Position numbers and translations under genes: made by a program. Under the pieces are notes generated by a model. That model made no database searches. It was not told the origin of the DNA and worked only from the letters and a program-made list of their open reading frames with translations. DNA of 64,000 bases from Styela clava (Eukaryota > Chordata > Ascidiacea > Stolidobranchia > Styelidae), in contig NC_135250.1 in NCBI RefSeq assembly GCF_964204865.1, positions 7,564,001-7,628,000 on the forward strand. The letters run 5' to 3'. Shown here piece after piece: positions 36,110-49,300 of this stretch. Each line of letters starts with the position of its first letter. Positions within the stretch are counted from its first letter, which is position 1.

Positions 36110-39100
36110 TTGGTGCCATGTGAAAGCAGATCCATGCCAAGAAGTTTCAAAATTCAAAAGGTTTCTTTGTTTAGAAACATGTCAAATCATTTTTTTGAAT
36201 TGCATTCTACCAACTTTTTGCAGCAGATTCGTGAAAAAAATGAATTTTCCCATTTTAACAGTATTATTGTACCCCATCTCGGGATACACCATTAATAGAA
36301 CTAAATGTTTGCTTAGAGTCTGCGTCACTGCATTATTTGCGAGTTACCAGTCATAAATTTTGGAATTTCCATCTTATATTTTCATCAGAATCGTATGAAT
36401 TGAATATTCTCTATGTATTGCAAGACCACCTTGGTGTAATCAATATTAGATTCCATTGGTAGTATTGGCAATGTTGAATTTGTGGAATATTAAATTCTAA
36501 ACCTTGTCCTAAAAACTGCTTTGTTGTTGTTTCAACTCTTTAGTATCCTGCTTATGGCTGTGATATATGTTTTCAGTTTGAAAGGAAGGGTGTTGCGTCT
36601 TGGTATTATTGCACTATTTGCCATGTTCTTTCTGCCCGTTCTTGTTATTTATTTTCATTTCACTTTGAACTAACACTAATCAGTTATTCCACACCAATGC
36701 TTGAATAACATTTATACAAATTGCAATAGGTTACAAGTCTTTTTTCTTTCACCGAGTGCTTGGCCCTACCAAAATATCTCTTTGTTTATTCAAAGCCAAA
36801 TAATGAGTGACGGAATTTTTGAAGTACCGCTATATGAGAATGAATTATATCGCTTTTGTGCTACATATGTTATAAAAGAGTGGTGCCATTTTTTGAGAAG
36901 TGATAGATTTTATCGATGTTTCTTTTTTAGTTCATTTTATATATTCCAAACATTATGTTGATCTAAGCCCTGTATTGTTGTTTTGTAAAATATTTTTATA
37001 CCCATTTTTGTATCGATACGTAACACGGACGACCGAGGTCTGTCTCGATTGGTTAAATGTGTGTACTGTTATTGCACATACCGATGAAATAGTGTTAGTC
37101 TCTACAGAACATGACAACTTTGGATAATGCCCGGACACATACAAATAAGAGTAGAAATTTGTGATCAAATATGTTGGTCTGTGGCACTCAGATGCCATTT
37201 CCTCAATATTTTCGGAAAATCCTCAAACTGATGTAGTGATGTTGAGAACAACTAACATCTTGAATTTTTGATCCAAGATATATCAGTCACCTTCATTTAC
37301 ATTATAGCCACATCTTGATAAATAGTAACGACAACAAATATTTTCTCTCATCTTTGAATCAGTATGGTGTGTAAAACAATCTGTATTAGTTTTAAAGAAA
37401 AAAATTCGCTTTTAATTCAAATCTATAGTCTACTTTCTCCAGCCGGTTAAAATTAAGACATCCATTTTGAAAACCTCTTGAACTCCCATAGTAGATATCT
37501 GTGTATATTGCATTTGAACTATTTGAAACCCAAAAAATTTGGTTGAAAATAGTTAATCAATAAGTGTTCTTATGGAAATTTCGCGAATCGCGATACAGCA
37601 TTATTTGAAACTTTTAAAATGGAAATGAAATTTTAGGAATGTTTCCGAAATACCAAACATTTCGGATATGAATATTCTCCTATTACATACTATTAAAACC
37701 CGGTTTTGCAGTGTTTCACAAGTTGTAAAACGGTTCTCATATCGAATACCATAGAAATTATGGTTCAAACAAAAGAAACCCTTTTTCATGAAGCTTTATG
37801 TACAACAACTATCATGATTAAACACAGTTTTTTTTCTGTAGCACTCGAAAATATAAAATCTGTTTCTTTTTTATTCCATTATATTTCTATCTACAGAGCA
37901 CTTTTAAGATTTTTGCTGCTTAAAATGGTTTTCATTACAATATTTTCTGTGCATTGTGGGTGTCTCAGAAAAATATGAAATTTTTTGTTTCTTTATAAAG
38001 TGTCAAGTATGTAGGCATATCCTATTGCTTTTACTAGGAAACAGACTCTATTTACAGAATTTCAGAACCGATTTATTGCTTTTTCACCTTTTGACCAGAA
38101 AAGTACCTTTTTTTTCTTGCTTTTTATCAACCATGCTTGTATGTATATTTTCGCCAATTTCTTTTTTGGAGCTGGTTAACAAAATCATTTTATAATGTCA
38201 ATAAACATCATTCACTAACAATGTCGAAAAATGGAAATTTTGTTTGTTGTCACTCGTCTGGGTGTAAAAGTGGGCCAAAAAATGGAGTAGAGTTTTGATG
38301 GTGGCCAACCTAAGTTAAAGGGCTTAACCTGTTTTCGATCCAACTGGAAACACAGAAGCGGAAAATTACGCGTATCATTTGAGAACATCTTCGTCTGTCG
38401 TATATCTGTTTAATGATGTTACGACGTGGACCCAGCGGGTCAAATACGTTCGTATATATGATTGAGAACTATCTTTTGTACCTACCTACTCCATGAGGTT
38501 GTTGACTTGTTGAACTTCATGCTATTGCATTGTTTTCGGATATTTAATAATTTATTTCAATATCATCTTCCCCACTGTAAAATTCGTAATGAGCGCTTTC
38601 CCCGATCTGTTTATCATTTTTGCGTTTCCTTTTCTCACTATATAGGCTTACAAATGTAATCGCCTTCCTGTTAACAAGGTAAATATAGGACATTGTAATT
38701 GCAGATTGTGTTTTGCATCGTATGCTACACATGCAGATTTAAGCAATACGATGTATGTAATGCAGAATGATTGCAAGGGTGATATTAGGAAAGTTGGGAA
38801 TTATGTACCACATGACGTGGCAGTAAATTTTGGTAATTAGAATGAATTGAATTATTTCGTTAAATAAATAATTATAAATATGCGTGGCGCACCAATCCGT
38901 CAACAACAAACTTATTCTGCCAGCATGAATTCTTGATTCGCTGACTTACCGATGCCTGAAACAGTAACGATGGACGCGCCCAGTAAAACTCCTCGTTCAA
39001 TAACACGCACGAAACGCCAAGCTTGGAGGATATGAAAACTACAAAAAAATATAATGGAAACTATTTATAATAATAAAATAAATCGCAATTGAATATTGGA

Positions 39101-39174
39101 TTCTGCGGGAGATATACATCGCAACTGGGATAATATGATAATTATTTTAATGCCATTTTTCTTTTAATATCAAG
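36110..39174. other. 3' UTR and intergenic interval before the ZP gene
   Basis: AT- and T-rich sequence to about 38200, likely 3' UTR, then more GC-balanced sequence. Numerous short open frames have no domain. No transposon termini recognised. A good acceptor (TTTTTCTTTTAATATCAAG) ends at 39174, 49 bases before the ZP gene ATG. Confidence 0.4.
38200..38205 (+). terminator. candidate polyadenylation signal of the seven-exon zinc-finger gene
   Basis: AATAAA about 2.1 kb after the stop, in T-rich sequence. It would imply a long 3' UTR. No closer canonical hexamer was seen, but a variant signal upstream is possible. Confidence 0.35.
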
Positions 39175-39223
39175 CAAATCTAAATAACGAGCAAGTCGAG
39201 GTCAAATCTTGTCTAAAACTGCA

Positions 39224-42200
39224 ATGGATATATTTACTGGATTTATACTTACGTGTTTTTTACTCAATAACGTACAATGTAAGTTGGATCATATTTTTTT
39301 CTCACATGCAAGTAACTCATCGCGGACAGCCAAAACTCATTTATTTTCGTTAAGCATTGTCAAATTCCTAGCAAACCAACTTGTTTAAATTGAATTGTTA
39401 GCCTTTACGAAAGGAGATAGAATAAATGTGGTCATTTTAAATAAAACTGATTTAAACTGCAGAGAGTGCTTTCATGACATTTTCTAAATATTTTAATATT
39501 TTGCAGATGTATCGTCCGCTTGTGATAGTCCAGAACCACCTAGTGTTGATAACATGACCGCTGTTTTGGGATATTTAGATTTTGTATTTGATTGCGAAAC
39601 ATGGGTCGTGTACGTGAAGTAAGTAAAGCTTCAGCACATTGAAAAAACTGGGCAATATATTCATATCATGGACAAATTACTTGGATGGGTTGTATGTAAC
39701 CACAGGACCAAAACTTAATGATATATATTATACAACACCCATCTGTAACTCTTCTTGTAAATTGAGCGATATAACACTGCTTGAATATTCCTGCATTTTC
39801 TGAATATGACGAATTTCATATGTTTTTGCAGCGTTTCGTCTTGCAAGCTTGAAAAACTCGGTTTAACGAGCATAGACGGCGTATTTATCGATGCTTCTTC
39901 CAGTATCAATATTGCGAACGTTGGAAGTACATGTCAATTTACATTAGATGCGGTCAATGAAGTTTACTATGCCGTTTTTAACTGGAATGAGTGTAACCCA
40001 ACTATTGCTGTGAGTATTTATGTGATCCTTTATATATGTGAGTATATATATGATCCTTCAGCGAAGAAACCACCTCTGTATCCTGGGTTAGAATAGAAAA
40101 CTGTGAGAAAAGGTAATGAGGATGAATATACGAAGTAGAAATCATGATAAATACCGGTATATTGGATAGGTTGAAAAAAAATGTGAATATGATACCGTGT
40201 TCCCCAAAAATAATACTGGGTCTTATTTCAATTTTCTCCCGAAAATTAACTCTAGGGCCTATTTTCGGGGGATGTCTTATATTTTCATTTATCGAAAACA
40301 AACTTACAAATTAGAGAATTGCGAGATTTTGAAATATAGAAAATATGAAAATCGATATCCATCTGCTTATGAATAACTCCTTTTTATTCAAGATAACTGC
40401 AAAACATAGACTATCAATCTTTTAAAACGCGTATAGAAGAAATTTCTTGCTATCGACTAGGTCAAAAAATGTCGAGTTATTGATTAGGTCTTATTTAGGG
40501 GAGGGCTTATATTAAAATCATTTTATATATTCAGACTAGGTCTTATTTTCGAGGAAACATGGAAGCAATGACTTCTTGGTACAAGTTGAACCAATCTAGT
40601 CGTCTGAATGTTGTCATAATGAAAACCTGAGAGACGCATTTAATAAATTTTATCTTAATCGTATCTTAACCCACAATTTTTGTAAAAACCTCTCACTTGA
40701 TTTTTTTGGAGGTTTTTGAAGTCTGTAAGTCATTTTAATGCATTAATAACAGCAATATTATTGTGATAAAAGGATTAACATCTCTGCTTATTGGTACTGC
40801 GCCGAAATAACAGGCTTCGCAGGCTTTGTTAGTTTATCTTGTGTTCAAAATAACATTTTGATAAACTAATGTGTCAAGGATCAAAAATCCTAAAATTTTA
40901 CTTTTTCAAATTAGATATTTAACCTTGGGTGTCGCTGCTGGATAACCAGCTTTGGTTTCTCGAAACTTCCCTTCCTGAGTAAAACTGTAATTTTCATTTT
41001 TTTCTCGTATTTTCTGTGTTTATTTTTTTATTCATTTACTGGTTGGAAAAAATAAACTTGACTCGACTTGACCACGTTTATGTAATTGTGCATGTCGATG
41101 TAAAACTTTTATACACATATATATATATATTATAACATTTATACAGGAAGACGCTAATTTCGTCAGAACGTTTGAATATTTCTTGCACATGAAGCTGGGA
41201 AATTGGAATATTAATGACGTCATAATAAAAAGAGACAACATTGCTTCAATTTCCATCACTTGCTCCTACCTAGTTGGGCCGGATATGACGTTGGGCGCGA
41301 TAGACCCCGAGCAAGTGTAAGTTTATTATTATTGCAAAAGCAATCTTTCGTAGGCCGGACAATTTTAAAGTCAATTCCGGCCCATAGTACGAGGAATAAA
41401 TTAGTCTATTTCGAACTATCATATATATACCTAATATATATAACATAAACCAGTTGGGGAGACTTAGGGGGTTGGTGCGAAGTATTGTGATGCAGGTGAA
41501 TCCGTTCTTGTTTTCGTTATAGAAGTTAGGCGACAGCAGCTAATGGGTAAAGTACCCGCAGCTGACGACTGGTGGTATATTCATTGTTTCGAAAGTTATA
41601 TATATATTACATATATATATATTATATATATATATTATATATATATATATATATATGTAAGAGTGTCATGTTAATGTAGCTTACCTATACAGCGACATAC
41701 ATACATTTTCTTAAATGAGGAAACCTGTTTATTCTTAATTTTTTGAATCACACCACTGCATAAACCAGACGCTGTTATAGGCAAGCATCAATATACACAT
41801 AAAATATATCATCTTGCTTCTGAGGCACCGTATCTGGTTCGAACACTCGCTCCGGTTGGTGTTTTCGAAATTCATGTCGAATTACAAGATGCGATTCAGT
41901 AGATTTAAGCGATTATACACAAGAAAATGATCCTAAGAAATATACGAGAATTCTAGGAAACACCAAGAGGACCTTTAACCGAAGATTGGATTAAAAAAGC
42001 GGATTCGAATCAACCACATGTGTGTTTGTATGCGCTCACTCTTTTTACCTGACAGTGAAAAACAATTTTCATACATGCAGACATTCAATTGCAATGATAC
42101 GATATATATAGTATATATAGTGAATAAAGCTAGTGTTCCTCTAAATCTACTCGGAAATTATTAATTTTGACGGAACGCGTCAGGTAGAAATCGATATTTT

Positions 42201-45200
42201 ATGAGTCAAAACATGAATGGCCTGGTGCAGACAAATTATTTACAACTATCACAATCTCGCCTAGCGCCGATATATAATATATATAAGATTTTCCATTCCA
42301 AACAACGCCTAGAATGAGTACCCACTGAGGTGCGAGAGAGCTACCATTTTTGAAGGTCAGTAATCTTTCCGGTTATTCTATTGTCTACCTAATTTATTGC
42401 ATTCCGGATAAGGTAGGTACTAATTCGCAATAAAATGTAACAATGTCAAAAATTATAGTAGCCTACATATCAGTTGTCGAGTTTATAAAGTTGAGTCTTC
42501 CTATATGATGTCTGCCTATAGGCGATGCTATCGGAATCCAGAACTATAAACAACAGCTGACAAAGATAAATGTTTATAATTAGCATATTATATAATTCTG
42601 CGGATAATGGCTTTCTCGGGTGTGCTTGGTTCGCAAAAATGATGTTCGAGAGTTTAATCCAATGAAACACGAGGATATAACCAACATTGCATTTTTGTTG
42701 TTATGACGATACTTCCATCGTTATTTCTAAAATGGTACTCCCGTAGTATGTGTACCAGGTTAGACCGTAATTTAATTCCGATTTTCCTTATTTTAGTTCT
42801 ATTACGAGATGGGAACTGTCTTTGTTAACCAAGTGAAAGCCCATAGGATTCGGTCCTATTACACAACTTGCTGTAAAGTAGGCGAACGAAATTATTTACC
42901 TCCATATTGGTGCACACACTTCCGAAGCGCCTCTAAAATATACCTAAAGTTGAATGCCGGGATAGTGCTTGAACACCATTAGTAATTTAACAATTACATT
43001 TTGTTTTCAGGAGTTACCAATTGACTGATCAGATTTCCACTGGTTCGTACTCCGTCAGAATGAAAGCATTTGCAGACAGTTCACTCACAAATTCACTGAG
43101 CTCTGATAATCGCCTCGTCACTGTTCCAGATTTCTTTTACATTAAAATGGTTATCAAGAAGGCTGGTGTCGGATTGATATTACAAGTATATATTACATTG
43201 ACTTAACAAACTAGTTTTACTCTTCTGTAGTATTGTATTTGTATTTCACACCAAACACGGCTCAAATAATCAAATAAGAGTATGCAGAAATCTAATATAT
43301 ATTCCGATAAAAAAAAATATGACGTTTCAGATCATGTGACCAAACGAAATACCTCATCTGGTAACCCTAAATCAGTTGATTTTTCCAGATACGTGAACTT
43401 TGTTGGCGGCGAACGCCTCCTAAACAGACCCGACCATCTCTCTTATATTCGTCAGACGGTAGACAAACATCCTCATTTAAATGATAAATTAAATCTATTT
43501 AGAATAATAGGATCTTTTCTAGATAGTCCCCGCCAAAAAAACACCCTCGCCACCGCTCAAAATAAAATTTAGTAATTATCCAGTTAGGGTATTAAGGAAT
43601 ACAGATAGCGCTGGAAATGCAAATTTTTAAATCCTTCCTAACCTGGACCAAACTAGATAATTACTGATTAAAACGTAGGGTGGGTGTTTTACTCAAATCC
43701 CCCATTTTTACATTAGTACATCTACATTTTACAAAAGATTCAAATAATCATATAACGTTGGGATGTAAACCCTAGTTTCAATTTTTTAATTTAGGCCGAA
43801 TATTGCTGGGCCACGCCTACGTCAGACTCAACGAATAGTGAAAGGATCGATTTAATTGTTGGCGGGTAAGGTTTATATTTCAATTATTCCCGGTCCAATG
43901 TAGGCCTGCAGTAACCACAGGTCGAATTGACAATTCAGTAAATCTCACGGAAAGGTAAAATAACAACTCAATTAAATGAACGGTGACGAAGACGAAGAGT
44001 GGCGCGTGTGGTTGACGAGCTAATCTAAATCTCTTTTGCATGAAACTCACTCACCCTTTGTTGGACCTATAGAAGTAGCCTAACAGATCCCTATAAGCAC
44101 AAAACCGAACGATCCGGGAGGAATACTGTCAAAAAATATTTTTGGGATAAAATTCATGACTTTTTGGCAAAATTAAAGCTCCATCTTAGGCAAAATCGTT
44201 GTTTACAAATTTATGATATAGTTTGTAAATGTTATATTTTCAGATGTCCTGAAGCAACATTATACGCAGATTCCGGAGTAACCGTGACTGAAAACTATGC
44301 CTCTGATACAGTTGTGTTCGGAGTCCGTTCGTTCTTGTGGACTGGGTTCTCTGTGTCCGGACAGGAAATCTATGTTCACTGCAGTCTAGCGTTCTGTGAT
44401 TCAACTGCACAGACGGGATGTACGACACAAGTAAGTTAGATATTGCAGGAGATGTGCCTGAAAATCGTCTGTCATTACCCACAATGCTATTGCACTGACC
44501 ACGCATCCTGTTCTAGTCAGTCAAGATATGAGTTTAGGTAGAATTACCAAGCTTATAGTTCCAGCAGCATTGATGTATTACCTCTGCTTCCTCAACTATA
44601 ATAGCTAAATTATATATGATGATAATTGTAATTTTTTATATATAGAGTTGTTCCGCAAGAAAAAAGCGCAGTATCTTTTCCACGGGACTACGACACGGGA
44701 CAGAACAACAGCAGAGAAGAACAAATTATACTTCATCTGCAATATCTCCAATATCAATTGCGATAAAGGACTCTATCTGTTTGGTAATGTTACCGGTAGT
44801 CATCTAGTTCTGACTTATTCTATCAAAGTAAAAACTTCTGTGAAAAATTGAAAAGCTTGATGTTCATGGGCATTATAACTAAAATGAATAAAAATTGAGT
44901 CATGTTGCTTTTAATACTTAAATTAAATATACTTGTTCTATATCTTTCAATGATACATATGTTAATATTCAACAATAAAACTCCAGAAGGAACCGGTTGA
45001 ATGCGAGCAGATATGCACTGTCATTAACGGTTCGCGAGCTTGTAGATGCTACTCAGACTATCATTTGCAAAACGATGACCAGACGTGCCTGAGAAAAGAC
45101 CTTGACGAGATGCCGACTTCAACAGGTATATTCTAACGCAGACTGTATAAAACTTAACATAAACGATAGGTTTCAGTAGATTATTTTCATTTGGAGGCAC

Positions 45201-46033
45201 TCGAAATAAAAAATATATTAATAGTGCTTTTGGAATTATAAAATTTCCTATTAAAAGATTCTTCGAGTTATTCTAAATTTTTTGAGTCTATTATATTCTA
45301 ACAATCTAACTATTTTAATCCCCTCACCCAAATTGTATTGTAATACTAATGATGTCATATTTGAATAGTAGTATTTTCTGGTACCGGTGTTTTTATTTTG
45401 TTGATAGGTATCTGTCTGTCTGTGTGTATGTCTGTTAGATGCACGCGATATCTCACGAAAGCGAGATTGAATCTGCTCCAGATTTTGCATGTGCATTCAT
45501 CATATCTCGGACCAAAAGCCTATTTGAGATTTTGGGCGAATTATGTCGTATAATTAGCGAGTTATTAATTAATTAGTGATGGGACACAAAGTGTCACTAT
45601 GGAGTAAGAGCGCTGTTTTGGGGGATCCTCCAACTTTCAATCGATGAGTCCTCGGTCTCTGACCGATATTCTTGTTTTTATATTGTACCGTTGCCGCGTT
45701 ACTACTCTCTTCGCTTAAGTATGTGTTTAGTTTTGCCCTGCTGCTTTTTAAAAAAAACTGTCGTAATAAATTTGTAATCTATCTGCTTTTGTTCCAGAAG
45801 TTCCACACAGAACTATTCCTTCCATTTTGCGAAAATGGAAATTAGTAATCGAAAACGCAGAGAACATCGACGTCGAAGGTCTAAAGATGTCCGCCATTGT
45901 TGTCTGCATGTTTGCCGTATTTGTTGTGCTCTTATACGCCACCTGCCGGTACTGCAGAACCGTGAGAGCGAGTAATCTGGAAAACCTTGGAAATTTGCCA
46001 CAAGAAAAGATACCTCTATGTGAAAATGCTTAA
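39224..46033 (+). CDS. ZP-domain, EGF-like, single-pass membrane protein, ten exons
   Basis: Extracellular ZP-module protein of 486 residues, likely polymerising into a matrix or egg coat (role by family, inferred). Exons: 39224-39278, 39507-39618, 39832-40009, 41147-41316, 43011-43185, 43795-43865, 44244-44430, 44646-44783, 44987-45125, 45798-46033; all GT-AG, phases consistent. Signal peptide residues 1-23. The ZP module spans about 24-318, with ZP-N cysteines 24, 48, 60, 90 and 110, and the ZP-C signature IYVHCSLAFCD near 295-306 followed by C313 and C318. RKKR at 321-324 is the consensus furin cleavage site normally found after ZP domains. An EGF-like module (C368, C372, C381, C383, C396) comes after it. 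A transmembrane helix lies at about 438-458 with a short 28-residue tail. EGF after ZP is unusual. First ATG after an acceptor ending at 39174. Confidence 0.92.
40195..40562. mobile_element. DNA transposon relic with CCRTGTTYCCYC termini, in ZP gene intron 3
   Basis: Left end CCGTGTTCCCCAAAAATAAT and, on the other strand, CCATGTTTCCTCGAAAATAA form imperfect inverted termini. Internal copies of GGTCTTATTT occur near both ends. The target duplication has decayed beyond recognition. No coding capacity. Superfamily not assigned. Confidence 0.6.
41597..41656. repeat. (TA)n microsatellite
   Basis: About 60 bases of interrupted TA repeats in ZP gene intron 4. Confidence 0.9.
42734..42931 (+). mobile_element. 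GGTACTCC-terminus MITE family, copy A (most complete)
   Basis: Left end GGTACTCCCGTAGTATGTGT and right end (reverse complement) GGCGCTTCGGAAGTGTGTGC are imperfect inverted repeats of about 23 bp. The body shares ACCAGGTTAG, TTATTTTAGTTCTATTACGAG and GGGAACTGTCTTTGTTA with copies at 54222, 58191 and 63766. In ZP gene intron 4. Confidence 0.8.
43571..43665. repeat. small inverted repeat in ZP gene intron 5
   Basis: AGTAATTATCCAGTTAGG at 43571-43588 is complemented by CTAGATAATTACT at the end of the segment (arms about 18 bp, imperfect), with AAGGA/TCCTT further in. It could be a tiny MITE or simply a hairpin. Confidence 0.45.
45400..45640. repeat. possible dispersed repeat in ZP gene intron 9
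   Basis: Starts with TCTGTCTGTCTGTGTGTATGTCTG and continues through a GC-balanced body (CACGCGATATCTCACGAAAG, then a GACACAAAGTGTC hairpin). The composition and layout resemble a dispersed repeat tail, but I see no second copy in the window. Confidence 0.3.
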
Positions 46034-46364
46034 TCTGTTTATTTCCAATATAATACATAAAATATACTCAGATATTATGTTATAGAATTTCTTTACATCT
46101 ACAAAACAAAACATATGAAAATACGTGAATTTACTATTACAATACGCCCTTTATATTTGACCATATTTGGCCACCACAAAGGTATGTGTTATTGTGGATT
46201 TTTGAATACCTTCGTTTCCATGACAACCCGGTTGCAAGTTGAGAAACTTGCCGAGATAATTGGCAATGATATGTTTCCAAACGTATCCGCAAATTGGGAT
46301 TCAACAAAACAATGCCAGACTCGTTTTGTCGTCATTTTACGAACACATGGAAATTATTATTTGA

Positions 46365-46370
46365 AATAAA
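46365..46370 (+). terminator. candidate polyadenylation signal of the ZP gene
   Basis: AATAAA about 330 bases after the stop codon, the first canonical hexamer in the 3' flank. Confidence 0.45.
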
Positions 46371-49300
46371 ATCGTATCATGACGTCATCAGTCGAAGTGC
46401 TAAAGTTTGTCTATTGATACTAGGGTCATTTCGGTTGTAAATGCTCGATAAATATGTGGGTTTGTGGAAATATCTGTATTTTCTCAAAGTGGAATGATAC
46501 CACGTAAAAATGTCATTTTCGCCAGTGCTCCTTTTCATAAATATATACCAACTTAATTGCATAATTGTAATGTTATTTTCTTGTATAGCGAGGTTGCTGT
46601 TACCCATATAGGTACTTAGTTATTTGATTCATTCCTTTATATTCAGTTTGCAAGTCCGACTGGAATTGCACCCCGATGCACAAGTATAAGTTTATTTTGA
46701 CTCCATAATCAGCATGTAAGGCGAGGAATAATGAATTAAAATAAAAAATAAATTAAAAATGAATTACAGAATCAGTATAGCTGAGAAACCCCAAAGTAAG
46801 GTTAAAGTATACAAAATTTATCCAAAAGAAGCGGTGTGTATTCGCTATTCTCAGTACTCATAAATTTGAACCAGGAGGAAAGACTGTTTTAATTGCCCCC
46901 TTTGGGTTTCGTAACACAATAAACATGTTGCGTAAACGCCAGAAGTGTGGTTTAACGATACATACGACGGATTATGATTTATTTGAGCACACTACATAAA
47001 ATTGAAAAATAAAATTTACGTGATTAGAGGTATTGACCATAATTTTCGTCCGACGTGGTGACTGCTCTTCCACGCTCATTCGCTCCAAAACAAGATTTAG
47101 GTTATGGCAACATTGATACTCGTTATTAACATAAATTGTTTCAAATTTAAATTTAGCGTTCGCGAATTTTATAATGCGTTGCTTACAACCATTACAGAAA
47201 TATTAATAGTAGTCAAAGCAAAAGTACCCACCTTTAAGAAGAAATGTTTGAACGAGTTATATGCAATTATAAAAGTGTTACATCTTCCCTATCCAAATCA
47301 ATCTCTGCCACAAAACTGATCAATAAGATGCCAGGTGATTGATGTTGTTTGTGAAAATAAAAACACATTCCGGATTAGCAATACATAATTATAACTGGCA
47401 ACGTCAGTATTGATTTTAATCTTTCATAAATTTATTGAATAAACAAGTACGTGGTATCGGAGGCACATCCAATCGTCCAGACTTGTTTTTCGGATTTGAT
47501 TGAAGCACAGTGAACAGCTAATAAATGAAATAGCATTTGTTAGTTCCCATGTTAGTGTTAGTTCCCATTCAACTAATAGAGAATAAGAATGTAGTCTAGT
47601 AGATTTGAGTTTACATATGATACATATATTGTCTGCAGATAGAATGTCATCTTTAGCCAGTTGTAGTGAAGTGTTTGCATTTTAAATTAAGTATATGCCA
47701 CGATTTTGATATAAATACTCCATGAAAGAAAAAGGATAATGAGTATGTATACCAGACTGCAAAGATATGTTCCAAAATGCCACGATTTTGCTATCGCAAT
47801 TCCATGGAATACGAAATGTATTTCTAGTTGTCATGTCTCCAACTCATTACGATGTCGTTATTCAAACTAAAACAAATTCTGTGGTCGATAAACCAAATCC
47901 TATACGCCATTTGCAACTTTGTGCCGTGCCGGATGAAAATGATCGTCCACTGTGGCAAATCTATCTATTTCGCAATTTGAGTTCGCAAATAAAAGCCATG
48001 TTTGGGTCATGCATTGAGCGTGTATTTCCTTACGTGCTCGTCATAAACAAGGGACGTCAATAAAACGGGTGTTGGTGCCTAGTCAACACAAAATACGACG
48101 CAAACAGTTTCGCAATACGGGTGTTATGAGTAATTGCACAAGCGCCGTCATATTGCCGACGAATCATTTATTTTCCTGTTACTTAAACTTTGATGACTTG
48201 AGCTGCACAGATGGAAATGTGCCGACAAAGTTGTGTCTTTGTTCATGGAGATAAGCAAGAAATTCGTTGTAGTAAAAGCTTGGCCTTTTATTCCCATACC
48301 TTCCGTACCTGTTTGAGTCGTATTTAATTAAAAGGGGAGGTGGAAATGGACGACAAGCGGTTGGTCGACTGCAGATTGTGTAAATAAAATATATGCAAGC
48401 GTTGCATTCACACTGTGTGAAATACCTGAACAAACAACAGTGAACAATGCGAATGATAAATTTTATTAATATTTCATATACAACCTACCAGTGACTGCTT
48501 GGTCAGTTTTCATCTAAGTCAGAATCAGTCAGCGAAATTGATGTGCATTGGTGTGTTCTGTGTTGGTCACCACTACGAAGTAAAGTTTGTGTTGCCACAT
48601 CTGTTCTTTCTCTTTCCGATTAGCGCACATTATATTTCCGCTTGCTACCGCAGTACAACTGTTGGAGAATTGTTCTTTATGGTCAACTGTTGTTTCCCAT
48701 CGTTTGCAGAGCAAGTTTCGAGCCTTTAAACAAGTTGAAGTGAGTAAAAACGAGACGAGAAAAGCTAGTTACCCGGAAAGGGGTTACATGTTATAATAAA
48801 AGCAGGCGCGAAAATATCGTTGGTGGATCGTGTGCTTGAAACAAAAACTTCGAATTACTGTTTTTTATGCATATTCATGTTCTACTTACGACTAAAAATT
48901 ATTGTTGATAAAATTTGAGAAAAATATTTGTATGTTTTTGTTTTCGTGTTGTTTTTTAAGTTGTAATTAGATTCATATATAAGATTGAAAAACTATTTCC
49001 AGACTGAACAAATTTGCCTTTCAGAATCATATTTCCAAAACTCAAAATTCTTAAAAAGCGGAAGACAATAAATAATGTCATAACGTAATATATTATGTTA
49101 ATCTGGTAAATTAATTTTTCACTGAGTGGGCGTTACATCGAGGAACATATGGAACCAGGAGACCATTAAATAATTCACGATTTCGAAAGTTATCGAGAGA
49201 AAATAATGTAAAACATAGTAGAATTTTAGTATCATTCAATCGTCGGAATAAAAATAAAACAGTAATTCCCGGAGAAAATGTAAAATCACAGCGTATTGCA

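Larger units (their letters stand above)
41317..43010. other. ZP gene intron 4
   Basis: Largest ZP gene intron. Besides the TA microsatellite and MITE copy A it has several short TA runs (near 42100-42120 and 42270-42285) and a relatively GC-rich stretch at 41459-41575 that may be a degenerate dispersed repeat. No coding exon was needed for a continuous frame. Confidence 0.5.
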
